From Atkinsonella hypoxylon (lineage: Eukaryota > Ascomycota > Sordariomycetes > Hypocreales > Clavicipitaceae), in the NCBI GenBank assembly GCA_000729835.1, contig JFHB01000335.1, positions 1 to 20,703 on the forward strand: a stretch of 20,703 nucleotides of DNA. Reading direction: 5' to 3'. Of the stretch, positions 1-9,424 are shown piece by piece. The notes beneath the pieces were generated by a model. The model did not search any database and had not been told where the DNA came from. It was given only the letters and a program-made list of their open reading frames with translations. The position numbers and the translations under genes are program-made. The first letter of the stretch is position 1, and every line of letters starts with the position of its first letter.

Positions 1-71
1 CAGAGAGCCGTTCCGTCGCCTACACCTTCGCCATGGCTGCGGCCGGTCTTCTCGGCGCTATCGCCCTGTAA
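1..71 (+). CDS. 3' end of a probable GPI-anchored or membrane protein (partial)
   Basis: Only the last 22 codons and a TAA stop (69-71) are present; the gene enters from the left edge. The tail reads ESRSVAYTFAMAAAGLLGAI followed by AL and the stop. It is a hydrophobic, Ala/Gly/Leu-rich segment ending exactly at the C-terminus, with no charged residue after it. That is the usual form of a GPI-attachment signal in fungal cell-surface proteins, where the tail is cleaved and replaced by the anchor. A C-terminal membrane helix would look similar. The frame was chosen because it is open across the edge and codes a hydrophobic helix up to a stop; the other two frames give no such pattern. Nothing can be said about the rest of the protein. 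Confidence 0.55.
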   Translation, partial: ESRSVAYTFAMAAAGLLGAIAL

Positions 72-1171
72 GCTGCTATACTAATTTTTTTTGGGGGGGG
101 GAGCAGGGAGGGGGGAAACGGAGGACAACTGTTAATGAGGATTCCACGGTAATGAAAGGGACGGGGTTTTGTATTTTGACCCACGTATTAATATCTTTTA
201 GACCCCTCTTGAGATGGGTTGCGCACTGGAGGAAGGGGGATTTTTTTTTTTCTTGTCTTTTCTTTACAAGTGTTGCGGGTTTCTTACTCGTATATACTTA
301 CTAATGGAATGCTGTTCATCAAACATTTTTTTTTTTTTGGGCCCCGATTGTGAATGCCTGTCTTTTGACGTAGGAACAGGTCTAGTTGTAAATCGAGATA
401 AGATGGCGTAGGTTGGGGAAAGTCGGGAAGTTTGGCTCTGCGCGTCCGCGGCCGGGTCGCATTGGGGCTGGCTGGTCTCGGCGCGGTACCTGGATGGACG
501 GCGGGATCCGATGAGTGCTCCTGCTCCTGCTCCTGCTCCTGTTCGGGTTGACTGTTTCTTGCTTGCTACCGAGATGGAAGCGAGACATCCAATCTAATAC
601 GCGACGTGTCCTTTCTCAATCGTCTCGCTGCCTTTTTCACAAGGAGCAAATTGGAAAAAGGAGAGATCCTTCTCAACCGACCGTAGTGCATGGAGTGCTT
701 TTTTTTTAATAGCCCAGACACCCAGGAAGTATATATAATAAGCAGTATATTCCGTAGGCCAGGGTTAGCTAGCTAGCGTCCTGGCACTGCCACGTCGAAC
801 CTCTCCTTTCTCGGGACTCAGGCATGCGTGGATAGCAAGTTTAAGCATAACTAGTAACTAACTACCATGGGACACCAACAAGCGGGCCGGCCTCGTTCTT
901 GGGCGTTGCGACACGGGAAGCAAGCGTGGCGTGCCTTGTGCACCCAGACACACCACCCTCGGCATATTCCGTACAGCCTGCGCTACACAAGGGACCAGAC
1001 GATACCGAGCAAATCTACCACGCCGTTCTGATTCCCCGTCGTTCTGGACTCTTCTCAACGTGTGTGTGCCATTCGTCGTCACGCTTTCGTCCCTGGGCTC
1101 CATGACCATGCATCCTCACATCCCCAAGGCAGTACAAGGCAAGTCCATCTACTCCGTAACTAGTCTAGGCC
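72..1171. other. Intergenic region with homopolymer tracts, no gene seen
   Basis: This stretch separates the leftmost gene end from the ORC4 stop codon. It contains a run of 8 T followed directly by 9 G (85-101), an 11-T run (241-251), a 13-T run (326-338) and a 9-T run (699-707), typical of fungal 3' flanks. Short open frames exist in it, but none has a plausible start, a recognisable domain or matching splice sites. The RS-rich and LLLL-rich ones are translations of the simple repeat at 517-540. Confidence 0.6.
517..540 (+). repeat. Hexanucleotide tandem repeat (GCTCCT)4
   Basis: Four perfect copies of GCTCCT in a row, flanked by degenerate copies on both sides. It is a short microsatellite in non-coding DNA and likely length-variable between strains. 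Confidence 0.85.
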
Positions 1172-3706
1172 TCAGATCTCCCGACACCATCGTGCCATGA
1201 CCGGGCTCAGCTTCACAGCCGTCGGAATCTCCTCCAGCGCGACATCCACCTTCCGCATCTTGCCGTCTAAGCCTCCGTGCCCCGTACTTCTACCGCCGCC
1301 AATCCCTGCTGGCACGAGAAGTCCCAGTGTGATGAGCCTCTCCCACGCAATGCCTGCCACGCCCCGGCTCCATACTCGACTGAGCCCTCCCAGGGCCAGC
1401 ATCCCTGCTGTGGATGACTGCACGCGCTGCTTGGCCATGAGCGAGCTGTATTCGTCGTACGCCATGGCGAAATTGACGGTATCGGTATGAGCCACAATGT
1501 CCAGTCTTGCTGCCGAAATCAGCATCGCCAGGTCCAGATCCGACAACGTAGACAAGAGCTGCAGTCTCGAATCTGGTGGGGCCAGTGATGTCGCTTCTGA
1601 CATGGCTGTCGGGCTGACCAAAGTCAGATCCCTTGAGGATAGTGACGAGAGGGGCAATATCCACTCCGTCAAGAAAGCAGTCGCAGATTTCGTCGTAAAG
1701 TAGTGATACTGTAGCAGGTGCTGAAATTGCCGTTGCTTATAGAGCTCCTGTTTTGCTGCATATTTAGTACCCTTTCAATCATTGACATCTTCTTCCCTTT
1801 GTCCCGGTTCGGTGCCAGAAAGTGAGCTAGACAAACCTCTATTTTATGAGTCCAATACTTCTGGAACTCGAGATAGCCCGCCAGACCAACATCAATCCCT
1901 TCTGTTGCTGCATCGGGCTGGTCTACCACCAGGCCTTGGCGGCAGATCTGCCAATAGGCTGCTAACGACCGTGGCGGTGCTAGATAGACATATCTGTGAC
2001 TGAATCGACTCTTGACTCTCTTCTCGAGCATCTCCACCACATCGAGGCGAGTGGTGCAGCCGAGAACGGCAATCGGAGCCTTCCGAGATTGGGCAATGTC
2101 AAATAAGTTGTACAGCAGTGTCTGTCGAGGGTGTGCGGCAAACATGTCGAATTCGTCAATAATGAACACGACGGATTGTGATGTCATGCCCTCATCCGTA
2201 CCCGTGATTTCTGATGGATGTGAGAGCAGTGCCAGTAGTGACGCCATCGTATCCGCGTAGTTGGTCTGGTTCTTCCGGTCAGTATCCAGACTGGATGCTT
2301 CTGTGGATATGAGTTAGATTTCGAGGCGGCATAGTCATACCCGTTGCAGCAGATCATCCTCAACTTCCATCTCTTTGCCTAGCTGTCGCCATATTTCCTT
2401 TAGAGCTAGCTTGTCGTCGGTGTGAATGAAGCCGTTGAGTCGGACGGCATGAAACTCGTGTCTATGCTCTTTCGACAGGTCGGTAATGATGTTATCCACC
2501 AGCTGCAGATAGAAAGCATTAGTGGAAAGATCCAGATGTCATCAAAAATCGGAGTGCTTGTGTGCCACGCACCATTGTTTTGCCGCAACCCCTGGGGCCA
2601 ATGACCAGCATAGAGTTACCCTCTCCAGCGAGGACTGTCTGTTCCACTAGCTGTCTTGCTTTCTCGTATGGCTCGTCTTGTCCATATGCTCGTATTCTTC
2701 GCCGTCCTGAGCATCGATCTAGGAGAACGCGCTGAAATGCACGCAGATGCCGATCTAGGTTGGGTATTTCCGGCACTTCCACCTGCCGCACAGATTCAGC
2801 AGCCTTTGCTCCTGGCTCTGATGCCTTGCTGGGTGTCTTGAGCACATCCTCTTGTGAGCAAGTCTTGCACAGCCATTCGCCTTCAGGAATCTGCGCAATA
2901 TCGTAACATTGTTGGTGAACAGCGAAATCGCAATTATCGCATAAGATAATCTCATTTGGGGGATTGGATTCCGGCTTGGAACACATCTCGCATACAATGT
3001 CATCAAAGTGTTCCTGCTCTTTCTGTGCTTTCGTCATCCGTGGTTTCTTCGCGCGCGGCGTCTTGGGCAAGTCCTCGAAAAATACTTCTCCGTCAATACT
3101 TCGATTAAATGTGACATTTTTTCTTGGACGTCCCCTTTTTTTGGTCGGAGTTAGGATTCCCTTGGGTGCTGGTGCTGAGGTAGGTTTTGAAGGAGATGCC
3201 GCTGTATTGCTATGCTGACCAATAGCCCGTGCTGTTGGTTTTGCCACTGGCTTGCTTGGCGACACGCAAGGTCGACGAGGCACGGAGCCCTCTTTCGTAG
3301 AAGGGAGGTCACCATTATCCCATATCGTCCCCTTAAGTGCTGCTATCTTGATGGCTGGTCGGGGTTTTGAAGGCGAGACCCCATTGCCGATAGATGTGCT
3401 CAAAGATCCATTTGCGCTGGCGATGACGGGTGGCTTCGTAGCGACTTTCGTAGCGACCTGTGTTGTCGCCGTCACAGTCGCCTTTGCGTCCACTTGCTGC
3501 GGCTGTGACTGGCGACCATAGCCAAATACCCCAGATATAGCTGAAGCGATGGCCGTAAGAGCCTTTGGCGTGGAAGGAGATGCTGTAGCAACAGCCTCGT
3601 CTAGTTTCTGGCGCTTGATGGATGTTGGCGTGCGTGCCTGATTCGTATTGTTTTCCGCATCGTCGTGCAACCGTTTTCGACTCGATGGGGTTGCAATCAA
3701 AGCCAT
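1172..3706 (-). CDS. ORC4: Origin recognition complex subunit 4 with AT-hook and PHD finger
   Basis: Model: complement(join(1172..1747,1837..2265,2341..2502,2573..3706)), 766 aa, all introns in phase 0. ORC4 is an AAA+ subunit of the six-protein complex that marks replication origins and loads MCM helicase in the nucleus. Residues 1-230 are a disordered Ser/Pro/Lys-rich region with an AT-hook core RGRPRK (191-196). A PHD finger follows with the full Cys4-His-Cys3 set (C239, C242, C256, C259, H264, C267, C280, C283). The AAA+ domain has Walker A GPRGCGKT (370-377) and Walker B VVFIIDEFD (464-472), then the ORC4-typical block LLYNLFDIAQS and EKRVKSRFSHR. The C-terminal part fits the winged-helix region. 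Introns 2 and 3 use the second available AG, which restores IWRQLG...LLQR-TNYADTMASLL and THKIE-ELYKQRQFQHLLQ. The first ATG in frame is at 3706; the GTG codon before it is not a start. The gene is divergent from the LtrA-family gene. Confidence 0.93.
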
Positions 3707-3847
3707 CACCAGTCCCGCGCCAAGCCAATGGGCGTGGAGTGTAGTTGGTGAAGAATTTGGCGACGTTCTAGCCTAGCGAGGGGTGGAATCTGGCATGTGG
3801 TCATCGATGGAGCAGCGATTGTGGCGCGTCAACTGGCTGGCGTCGAA

Positions 3848-3872
3848 GCGTCAACTGGAGGCGGATACGCGT
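3848..3872. promoter_or_regulatory. Candidate MluI cell-cycle box upstream of ORC4
   Basis: ACGCGT, the core of the MluI cell-cycle box bound by MBF in yeasts, lies at 3867-3872, about 160 bp upstream of the ORC4 ATG. Just beside it GCGTCAACTGG occurs at 3826-3836 and again at 3848-3858, an exact 11-bp direct repeat 22 bp apart. MBF control of replication genes is established in yeasts; its action here is inferred from position only. Confidence 0.4.
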
Positions 3873-3971
3873 TGAGCGCGCGTGGTCACTCGCTTGTCTT
3901 GCCAGGATCCTTGTCCTTTGTACCTGGTACATGCGTGGACCACTCCGTACTCCGGCGGAATATATGCCCAC

Positions 3972-3988
3972 CCTAGGTACCTAGGTAC
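3972..3988. repeat. Double CCTAGGTA palindrome
   Basis: CCTAGGTA occurs twice head to tail (3972-3979 and 3980-3987). Together they form the perfect 14-bp palindrome CCTAGGTACCTAGG (3972-3985), overlapping a second palindrome GTACCTAGGTAC (3977-3988). Confidence 0.8.
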
Positions 3989-4163
3989 GTACAAGGTGCC
4001 GTGCGGCCGTTGGGCTGCAGGGTGACGCCATCGAATCGAACCCGCCTCCTGTAAGCTCCGTAAACACTTTACATCTGCCCGGTCATGCCTCTGGTCCATA
4101 TCCAATTTGAAACCACGATTATGAGTCACGTCACCAGCTCGTCTGTGTCGTTCGAAAACCACT

Positions 4164-4181
4164 CATGCTGCATGCAGCATG
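4164..4181. repeat. 18-bp perfect palindrome
   Basis: CATGCTGCATGCAGCATG equals its own reverse complement over 18 bases with no spacer. It lies in the ORC4/LtrA intergenic region and could be a dimeric factor site or a cruciform-forming sequence; no function can be assigned from the sequence. Confidence 0.8.
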
Positions 4182-4306
4182 CTGTCACTACTCCGTACAA
4201 CACGTTTGATCTGTATTGATGTGATTGCCGAGAGGAATTATGGAGTACCGGGTACCTAGGTACTTGTGTCAAGCAGTGAAGTGTGAAGTATACTTCATTA
4301 CACCTC

Positions 4307-4353
4307 ACCTACCTAGGTACCTAGCTACCTAGGTAGGTACCTCCTCCTAGGTC
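4307..4353. repeat. Cluster of CCTAGGTA-type elements
   Basis: CCTAGGTA lies at 4312-4319 and 4328-4335, with the near copy CCTAGGTC at 4347-4354 and GTAGGTACC between them. The same core occurs at 3972-3987 and 4255-4262, and a related palindrome TAGGTACCTA at 10026-10035. All copies are in intergenic DNA. Confidence 0.75.
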
Positions 4354-4540
4354 CTCGGTACATGTCTAGGTATGTGCCAGGTACTGCAGGTAGGCGAGTC
4401 TCTGAGGCCCTCCTTCCTCGGCACAGAAATGCAGAACGAAAATATTACCCTTCCTCCTCCTATGTAAGCGAAAAGCCCGCCTGTGATCCCAGACAAAGTT
4501 CAACCGTCTCAAACACGACGTTCCCTTCACTCTCAAAAGC

Positions 4541-7500
4541 ATGGATGGCCACCCAACGTGGGCTCGGCGGCGTGCCGAGAACGAAAACGAAGAGGCCATC
4601 CAGCGAATCATGACGAGGAGCGTAGCGGTGCGTCCTCCGCATCCCGCACCTCGCATCTCGCGTCCCAAAAAGAACTTCGGCAAAACGCGAGCCGCAGAGC
4701 TCAGGACGGAACAACCCCTGACGAAACAGTTTAACACGCTGTGAGTTGTCTTCCAAAGCGGGAGCCTGCTCACTCTGTTCGCCAAGCAGCAGCAAGGTCC
4801 GTCTGGACATGGATGCACGCTAACTATCAGTAGTTACTTGGCACCCCCGGCAGTGCTCCGCGTGCTTCACACTGCGGGTCTGGCCTTCATTTAGATGAGA
4901 CATGATAAGAGTCAAAGTTGCCCGACTCTGGAGCTTGCTGAATAAAATGCTCAGAGCCGCCGTGCCTGGAAGCATGTATGAACTGCCAATCCATCCGTGG
5001 AAAAAAGAAAATGTAAACGAACTGATTGACACAATGAAAGGCTACGAACACAACCATCACCATGTCCGCGATAGACTCAAGCTCTTCAAAAGTCCAATCG
5101 CTAAGCATGCCAATCACGATGAAGCTTCGCCCCTCGACCCGGGACAAGAAGCAGAGAAAATGCCAGAGTTTAAGCGGGTGCGTGTTTGTGTGCAATAAAA
5201 CCAAGCCTTCTTTGGCACTAGCAACATGAGAAGAACAAACTAACATTTGAAGTATTGAACAGTACTCAGAACCTACGCTTTTAGAAATATTCTACGATCT
5301 GTTCTTTGCAGCCAACTACTCTGTATTCTCAGAGAACCGAGAAGTTACGAACCACAACAACTTCAAAGCCTACATCGGCTACTTTTGGTACATCTAGCCC
5401 CTCGAGCCATTGCGCAACGACCCGTGGCTGACGACTCTGATAATTCGGTAGCCTCCTCTGGATAACATGGTTTCTCACGACGTCGTACGATGTTCGATTT
5501 GTGGCGGACAGCGTTTTCGGTGAGCAAGCAGGGAAATGTAGATTGACATGATGATGGGAAACTCGCTTACTCTGGTGGGCTTTGCAGAACGTACCGCGAG
5601 AGCAGCATCCCTCGGCGTCTTGGTTGGCTTTGCAGTCGTTGCCCCAAATTTCGACCCCAGTGAGCAGAGCGCCCAAGTGATGCAGACTATGTGTACGTTT
5701 AATCCCTGCGCAGACTCCTTGATACGAATGTCTGACACTACGCAGCACTCATTCTCATGCTCTCCCGAGCCATTCTCGCCGTAGAGTACGCAAACCCCTT
5801 GTTCCACGTGAGGCACTATAAGAAATGTCGAATACCCTTTTACATTAGCATCTTGATCAACATCATTGCCATGCTAATATATTTGGGAATCGCATTCCGC
5901 TTCAAGGAAAATAAGAACAGTCGAGTGTACATGATCTTCTACTTCATCAGCGGCGTCGAGGGCATCGCTACTCTCATCGTCTCTTATATGTGGCCGGTTA
6001 TGGATTTTTCCAAAACCCATCTCATCAAACGATTGACCTTGTTAACCGTCATGATGCTCGGAGATAGCCTAATCAATATTGCTAAAGAAGTAGTGACGAT
6101 TGTCAAAACCCCAGACACATGGGGTAAGCAGAACGCCCTAGTTGGCCTCAGCGTGGATAACATTCTAAAGCTGACGGATACTAACCACTATTGTAGACTC
6201 GCGCACAGCCGGACTGATCACTGCAGGCGTCGCTACAGTCTACTTTGTCTTCCTGATTTATTTCGATTGGCTTCGGTCTTCCTTCTACCTCCCGCCACTC
6301 CGGCAGCTGATATGGACAGCGCTTCATCTTCCATTCCATCTATCTCTCGTTCTCTTCATGCAAGCTTTCACGCAGTACATCATATGGGGAAAAGTAATGG
6401 GCATTCTAAAACGCATACACTCGGATCTGCTCTTTATAGGCGGCAGTATCAGCAGCGCTGACGTCGCCAACAAGACAACCTCCGAAGTTGTCGAGGGGAT
6501 AAAGGTGTTTGTGGATGATTACTTCGGAAAATATCCCGCAGAGTTACCTCAGATCACAGATACCGTCGAAACCGCGCTCAAAAACATATCATCTGCGCCA
6601 GATAGTCTATGGCCACAAATCGTAGCCCTGGAGAAGACCGGAAACCCTTATGCAATTTCAGAAGAGAACTTTGACAAGTTTGTCAGCGTTGTTTATTCTG
6701 TACGAAATATCATTCTATCATTGACAAACAACATTTTCCAGGCCTTTGGCATAGACGTTGCCAAGGATGAGGTAGAGTCTGGTAGCAAGGAGCCTGCACA
6801 GGGAGTCATCCACAGCGGACTGTTACAAAGCAAGGTCGACACAAAGACATGGCGACGCTATCGACTAGTGGTAAGTGCAGTTAAAAATCATGACATTTCC
6901 CGCTCATCAAGGTCTCAATAACCCGCCTCGCTACGTCCACCCCGATGCTCTTTTCTGATGGGTTTGCCCCTCTAGTTTGCCTACGGCTACATCGCGGCTG
7001 GTTGCTGTCTCCTATTTATGGCTGCCCTCTCCATCGTCTCCCGCACCACGCGATGGAAGCCATGGCCGATCATTCGTCTTGTCATTCTTCTGTTTTTGGC
7101 CGTCGGAACGGGGCTCGTGTCTCTGCTTTGGTTCTCAGGACCAAACCCGGAAGGAGCTCAGGATGACAACGTATCAGATCCTTGCCTACGATACCTCGAA
7201 ACACCATGGGTGCTGACCACCATCTTCGTCCTCTACACCATCGTCCTCGTCCTCACCCACATCGGAGGATCCGTCCCTAGGGACGCTGACGGGCCATCAA
7301 GGAATTTTTTCTCGCGGAAGAAACAATGGTCGCATGAGTCTGTGGCCTTGCCCATGACCTCGAGCGATACTTGGCGTAATAAGGAACAAGTGAATCGTGC
7401 AAGCAATCACGAACAATACCGACCCCCTTCTCCATGTGACACGCAAGGGCGAGATGACGCGGGTATAGGCTGCGGGGAATCTGACAGAACTCCCGAGAGT

Positions 7501-7551
7501 TATGACCCTCTGAAGCAGTCCAGTGGATACAAAGGGATGTCCCATTTCTGA
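4541..7551 (+). CDS. LtrA-family (low temperature requirement A) multi-pass membrane protein
   Basis: Model: join(4541..4740,4955..5177,5263..5387,5452..5519,5588..5692,5746..6123,6197..6870,6976..7551), 782 aa. The family is named after a Listeria low-temperature growth gene; the biochemical function in fungi is unknown. The signature is KSPIA...HANHDEASPLDPG followed by PEFKR-YSEPTLLEIFYDLFFAAN, then YIGYFCLLWITWFLTTSYDV, VADSVFE and LVGFAVVAPNFDP. About 10-12 hydrophobic segments follow, including IIAMLIYLGIAF, ITAGVATVYFVFLIYF and IIRLVILLFLAVGTGLVSLL. A long soluble stretch (about residues 430-590) precedes the last three helices, and a polar tail of about 100 residues ends at MSHF. Exons 3-8 join cleanly with good branch points. 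The first exon is less sure: ATG 4541 has a strong context and donor GTGAGT, and a GCTGAAT branch point plus CTCAG acceptor at 4954 keep the frame. A start at ATG 4902 in the continuous frame is the alternative. A plasma-membrane or organelle location is inferred. Confidence 0.85.
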
Positions 7552-7839
7552 GATACGCGTACTCTTGTGGGAAAAAACTTCGATTAGATTGACGTGACGG
7601 GTCTCACGGGGGACTGGTGCATATATCCTGTTGGACGAAGAGGATAGCCGTATGCTAAGGTTGTGTTTCTGGAATGCGCTTATTTATGTTTTAAGGGATA
7701 CCTAGGGAATAAAGGGCCGGAGTTGGTTAACTTGGAAATAGAATGGACTAGCGTGAAGTGCGTTTTTTTTGTTTTTTTTTGGAAAAACATCACTAGGATA
7801 GTGGCATAAGTAGCTATCATAAAAGGCTATGAACAGAAG
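7552..7839. other. Convergent intergenic spacer
   Basis: These 288 bp separate the ends of two convergent genes. An 8-T and a 9-T run split by one G lie near 7763-7780. No gene or RNA is seen. Confidence 0.6.
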
Positions 7840-9424
7840 CTATTGATATGAACCGCCAACTAGTGGTGATTTGTTGCCCCTCATGCTTTCGCTCCTCAAA
7901 CTGGATTTGACTCTCTTTCTCCCGTGGTAGACGCACAACCCTGTTCCACCACTCTCGTGACGACTGTTGGCAGGGCAGAGAGGGCTGCTCGGCAAATGCT
8001 CAGGGACATCAAACTCAAAAGCTTGCGGTGCTTGCTGTTGCCGTCTGCTTCGTGGTGCAGGCATGGGGTCCCACCACTCGCGTGGCCCAGAAGCGAGACT
8101 GCTTCGCCGATATCCATGCTTTTGCGAACGTAAACGTGGTGAGAATGCCAATTGCAAGGGACTCATCTCGGCGCTGCCTTCTAGAGGTGGTGCCATTGAT
8201 GTAAAAAAGCCTCTTGGCTTCCCGTCTGCTGTGTCCTCGTCCAGCGGAGGAGTGCTGACCCGTACGGCCTCCTAATGCGAGTCACCATCGAGGACAACCG
8301 TGAGCATGAAAAGCACAAAAGTTACTTACGTTGCCTGGAAATTGACTATTGGCAGTTTTGAAACTGTCTTGACGGGGCAAGGTTAGACTTGACTGGATAT
8401 GGGGAATTCTCAGAAAGATAACTCACTGTTTGTGCTTTGCGATGCGTTCAGCAATACGCCCTTGTTGGTGCCTCCTGAGCTACGTCTGGATTTTGTACTT
8501 GGGCAGAGTGATCTGCGCCGGGGTCGCTTCAGTTTACGAACAAGTTTCGAGATGGCCAGTTCGTCCTTCGGCTTTAATCCTATTTTTCTGAAACCGTGAG
8601 ACCAGGTTGACACCCACGGAATAGTAACACTCGGAACACAGCTGACTTCTGGTTCCTCTGATCCTTGGTTGTTAGCATTTGCAACTTTCGACCCTTCCTG
8701 AGTTTTTCATTAGTACATAGATTCTCCTCTTGACATAAAGTTATGTGGAGTCTGGACTTACCTTGTCGCGCTCAGAAGCCTGTGATTGAGAACCTACACC
8801 AGCCAATATATTGAAATAATCATCAATTCTAGACAGGTTGGAGTTTTTAGATCGTAAAGAGCCATTTGAATGCTGTGGCATCGGAAGCTGAACATTCGTC
8901 TTCCCCCCAACCGAGCTGAGGTCAGCAATGGGCTTCACGGTAGCTTCGTCCGTGTTTTGCGACATTGCACCACTTTCAAAGACGCCATGCGGCTCAAAGC
9001 TGCTCACTGGGTGCTGTAGCGACAGCACATGAGCCGACTCGGACAGGTACGGACTCGCAACGGGAGGAGGATTGAGGCCCCCGAACTTGGACAATGGAGA
9101 CGACATCATGGCTACAGGCGACGTATGGGATACATCGCGTCCATCCGTCTCGCTCGTTGATTTCTGCGAACGAGCTATCCATTTCCAGAACCGCGAGCTA
9201 GCGTTGCTCTTTGTTCTCGGTGCAGGTGCCGGCTGTCTCTCTGCCCAGTACCCCTCCGGGAACCAGACCTATTCGTATCCCTCTCGAGGCGGACGTGGGG
9301 GGTCTACACCCAATCCAGAGGCAGAAGGACCAGGACGTTGAGTACAGTAGGTTTTCGAGGCTCGCGTCGGCGGTGAGAAAGGGGTGGAAACGGATGACTC
9401 TGTCGCTGTGCCGTCGCGCCGCAT
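7840..9424 (-). CDS. Uncharacterised basic Ser/Pro-rich protein with conserved-looking C-terminus
   Basis: Model: complement(join(7840..8271,8330..8367,8427..8697,8762..9240,9310..9424)), 444 aa. I do not recognise the family. Residues 1-200 are low-complexity and Ser/Pro-rich, with the less repetitive patch SSRFWKWIARSQKS and then SRIDDYFNILAGV. Residues 249-270 hold a basic cluster around KLKRPRRR, a possible nuclear localisation signal. The C-terminal 100 residues look most constrained: GPREWWDPMP (363-372), FEFDVPEHLPSSPLCP, then ESGGTGLCVYHGRKR. The three downstream introns (58-64 bp) have good signals, including TACTAAT and TCTAACC branch points and GTAAGT or GTGAGT donors. The intron at 9241-9309 has the weaker donor GTGTAG; it was placed to remove an in-frame TAG at 9269. 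The exon at 8330-8367 is only 38 nt. ATG 9424 is the first in frame and has A at -3. An out-of-frame ATG lies 13 nt upstream at 9437. Convergent with the LtrA-family gene. No function is assigned. Confidence 0.7.

Larger units (their letters stand above)
3707..4540. other. Divergent intergenic region between ORC4 and the LtrA-family gene
   Basis: No credible gene lies here. The region holds many palindromes: CCTAGGTA-type elements at 3972-3988, 4252-4263 and 4307-4353, an 18-bp perfect palindrome at 4164-4181 and a 14-bp one at 4284-4297. It presumably contains the promoters of both flanking genes. Short minus-strand open frames overlap it but have no domain or codon pattern that supports them. 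Confidence 0.6.

Noticed and set aside
382..588. Minus-strand frame with RSRSRSRS
   Set aside because: The Arg-Ser run is only the translation of the GCTCCT hexanucleotide repeat in non-coding DNA.
2266..2340. Earlier acceptor for ORC4 intron 2 at CCACAG
   Set aside because: It puts the next exon out of frame with the Walker B block; the later ACCAG after a CTGAC branch point restores LLQR-TNYADTMASLL.
3333..3728. 131-codon minus-strand frame
   Set aside because: Out-of-frame shadow of the first ORC4 exon.
4020..4110. Possible tRNA on the minus strand, from a B-box-like GGTTCGATTCG
   Set aside because: The flanking bases do not form a T stem or an acceptor stem, and no A box lies at the right distance.
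4366..4818. 150-codon minus-strand frame, Cys/Arg-rich
   Set aside because: Antisense to the first LtrA exon and its promoter, with no domain or conserved pattern.
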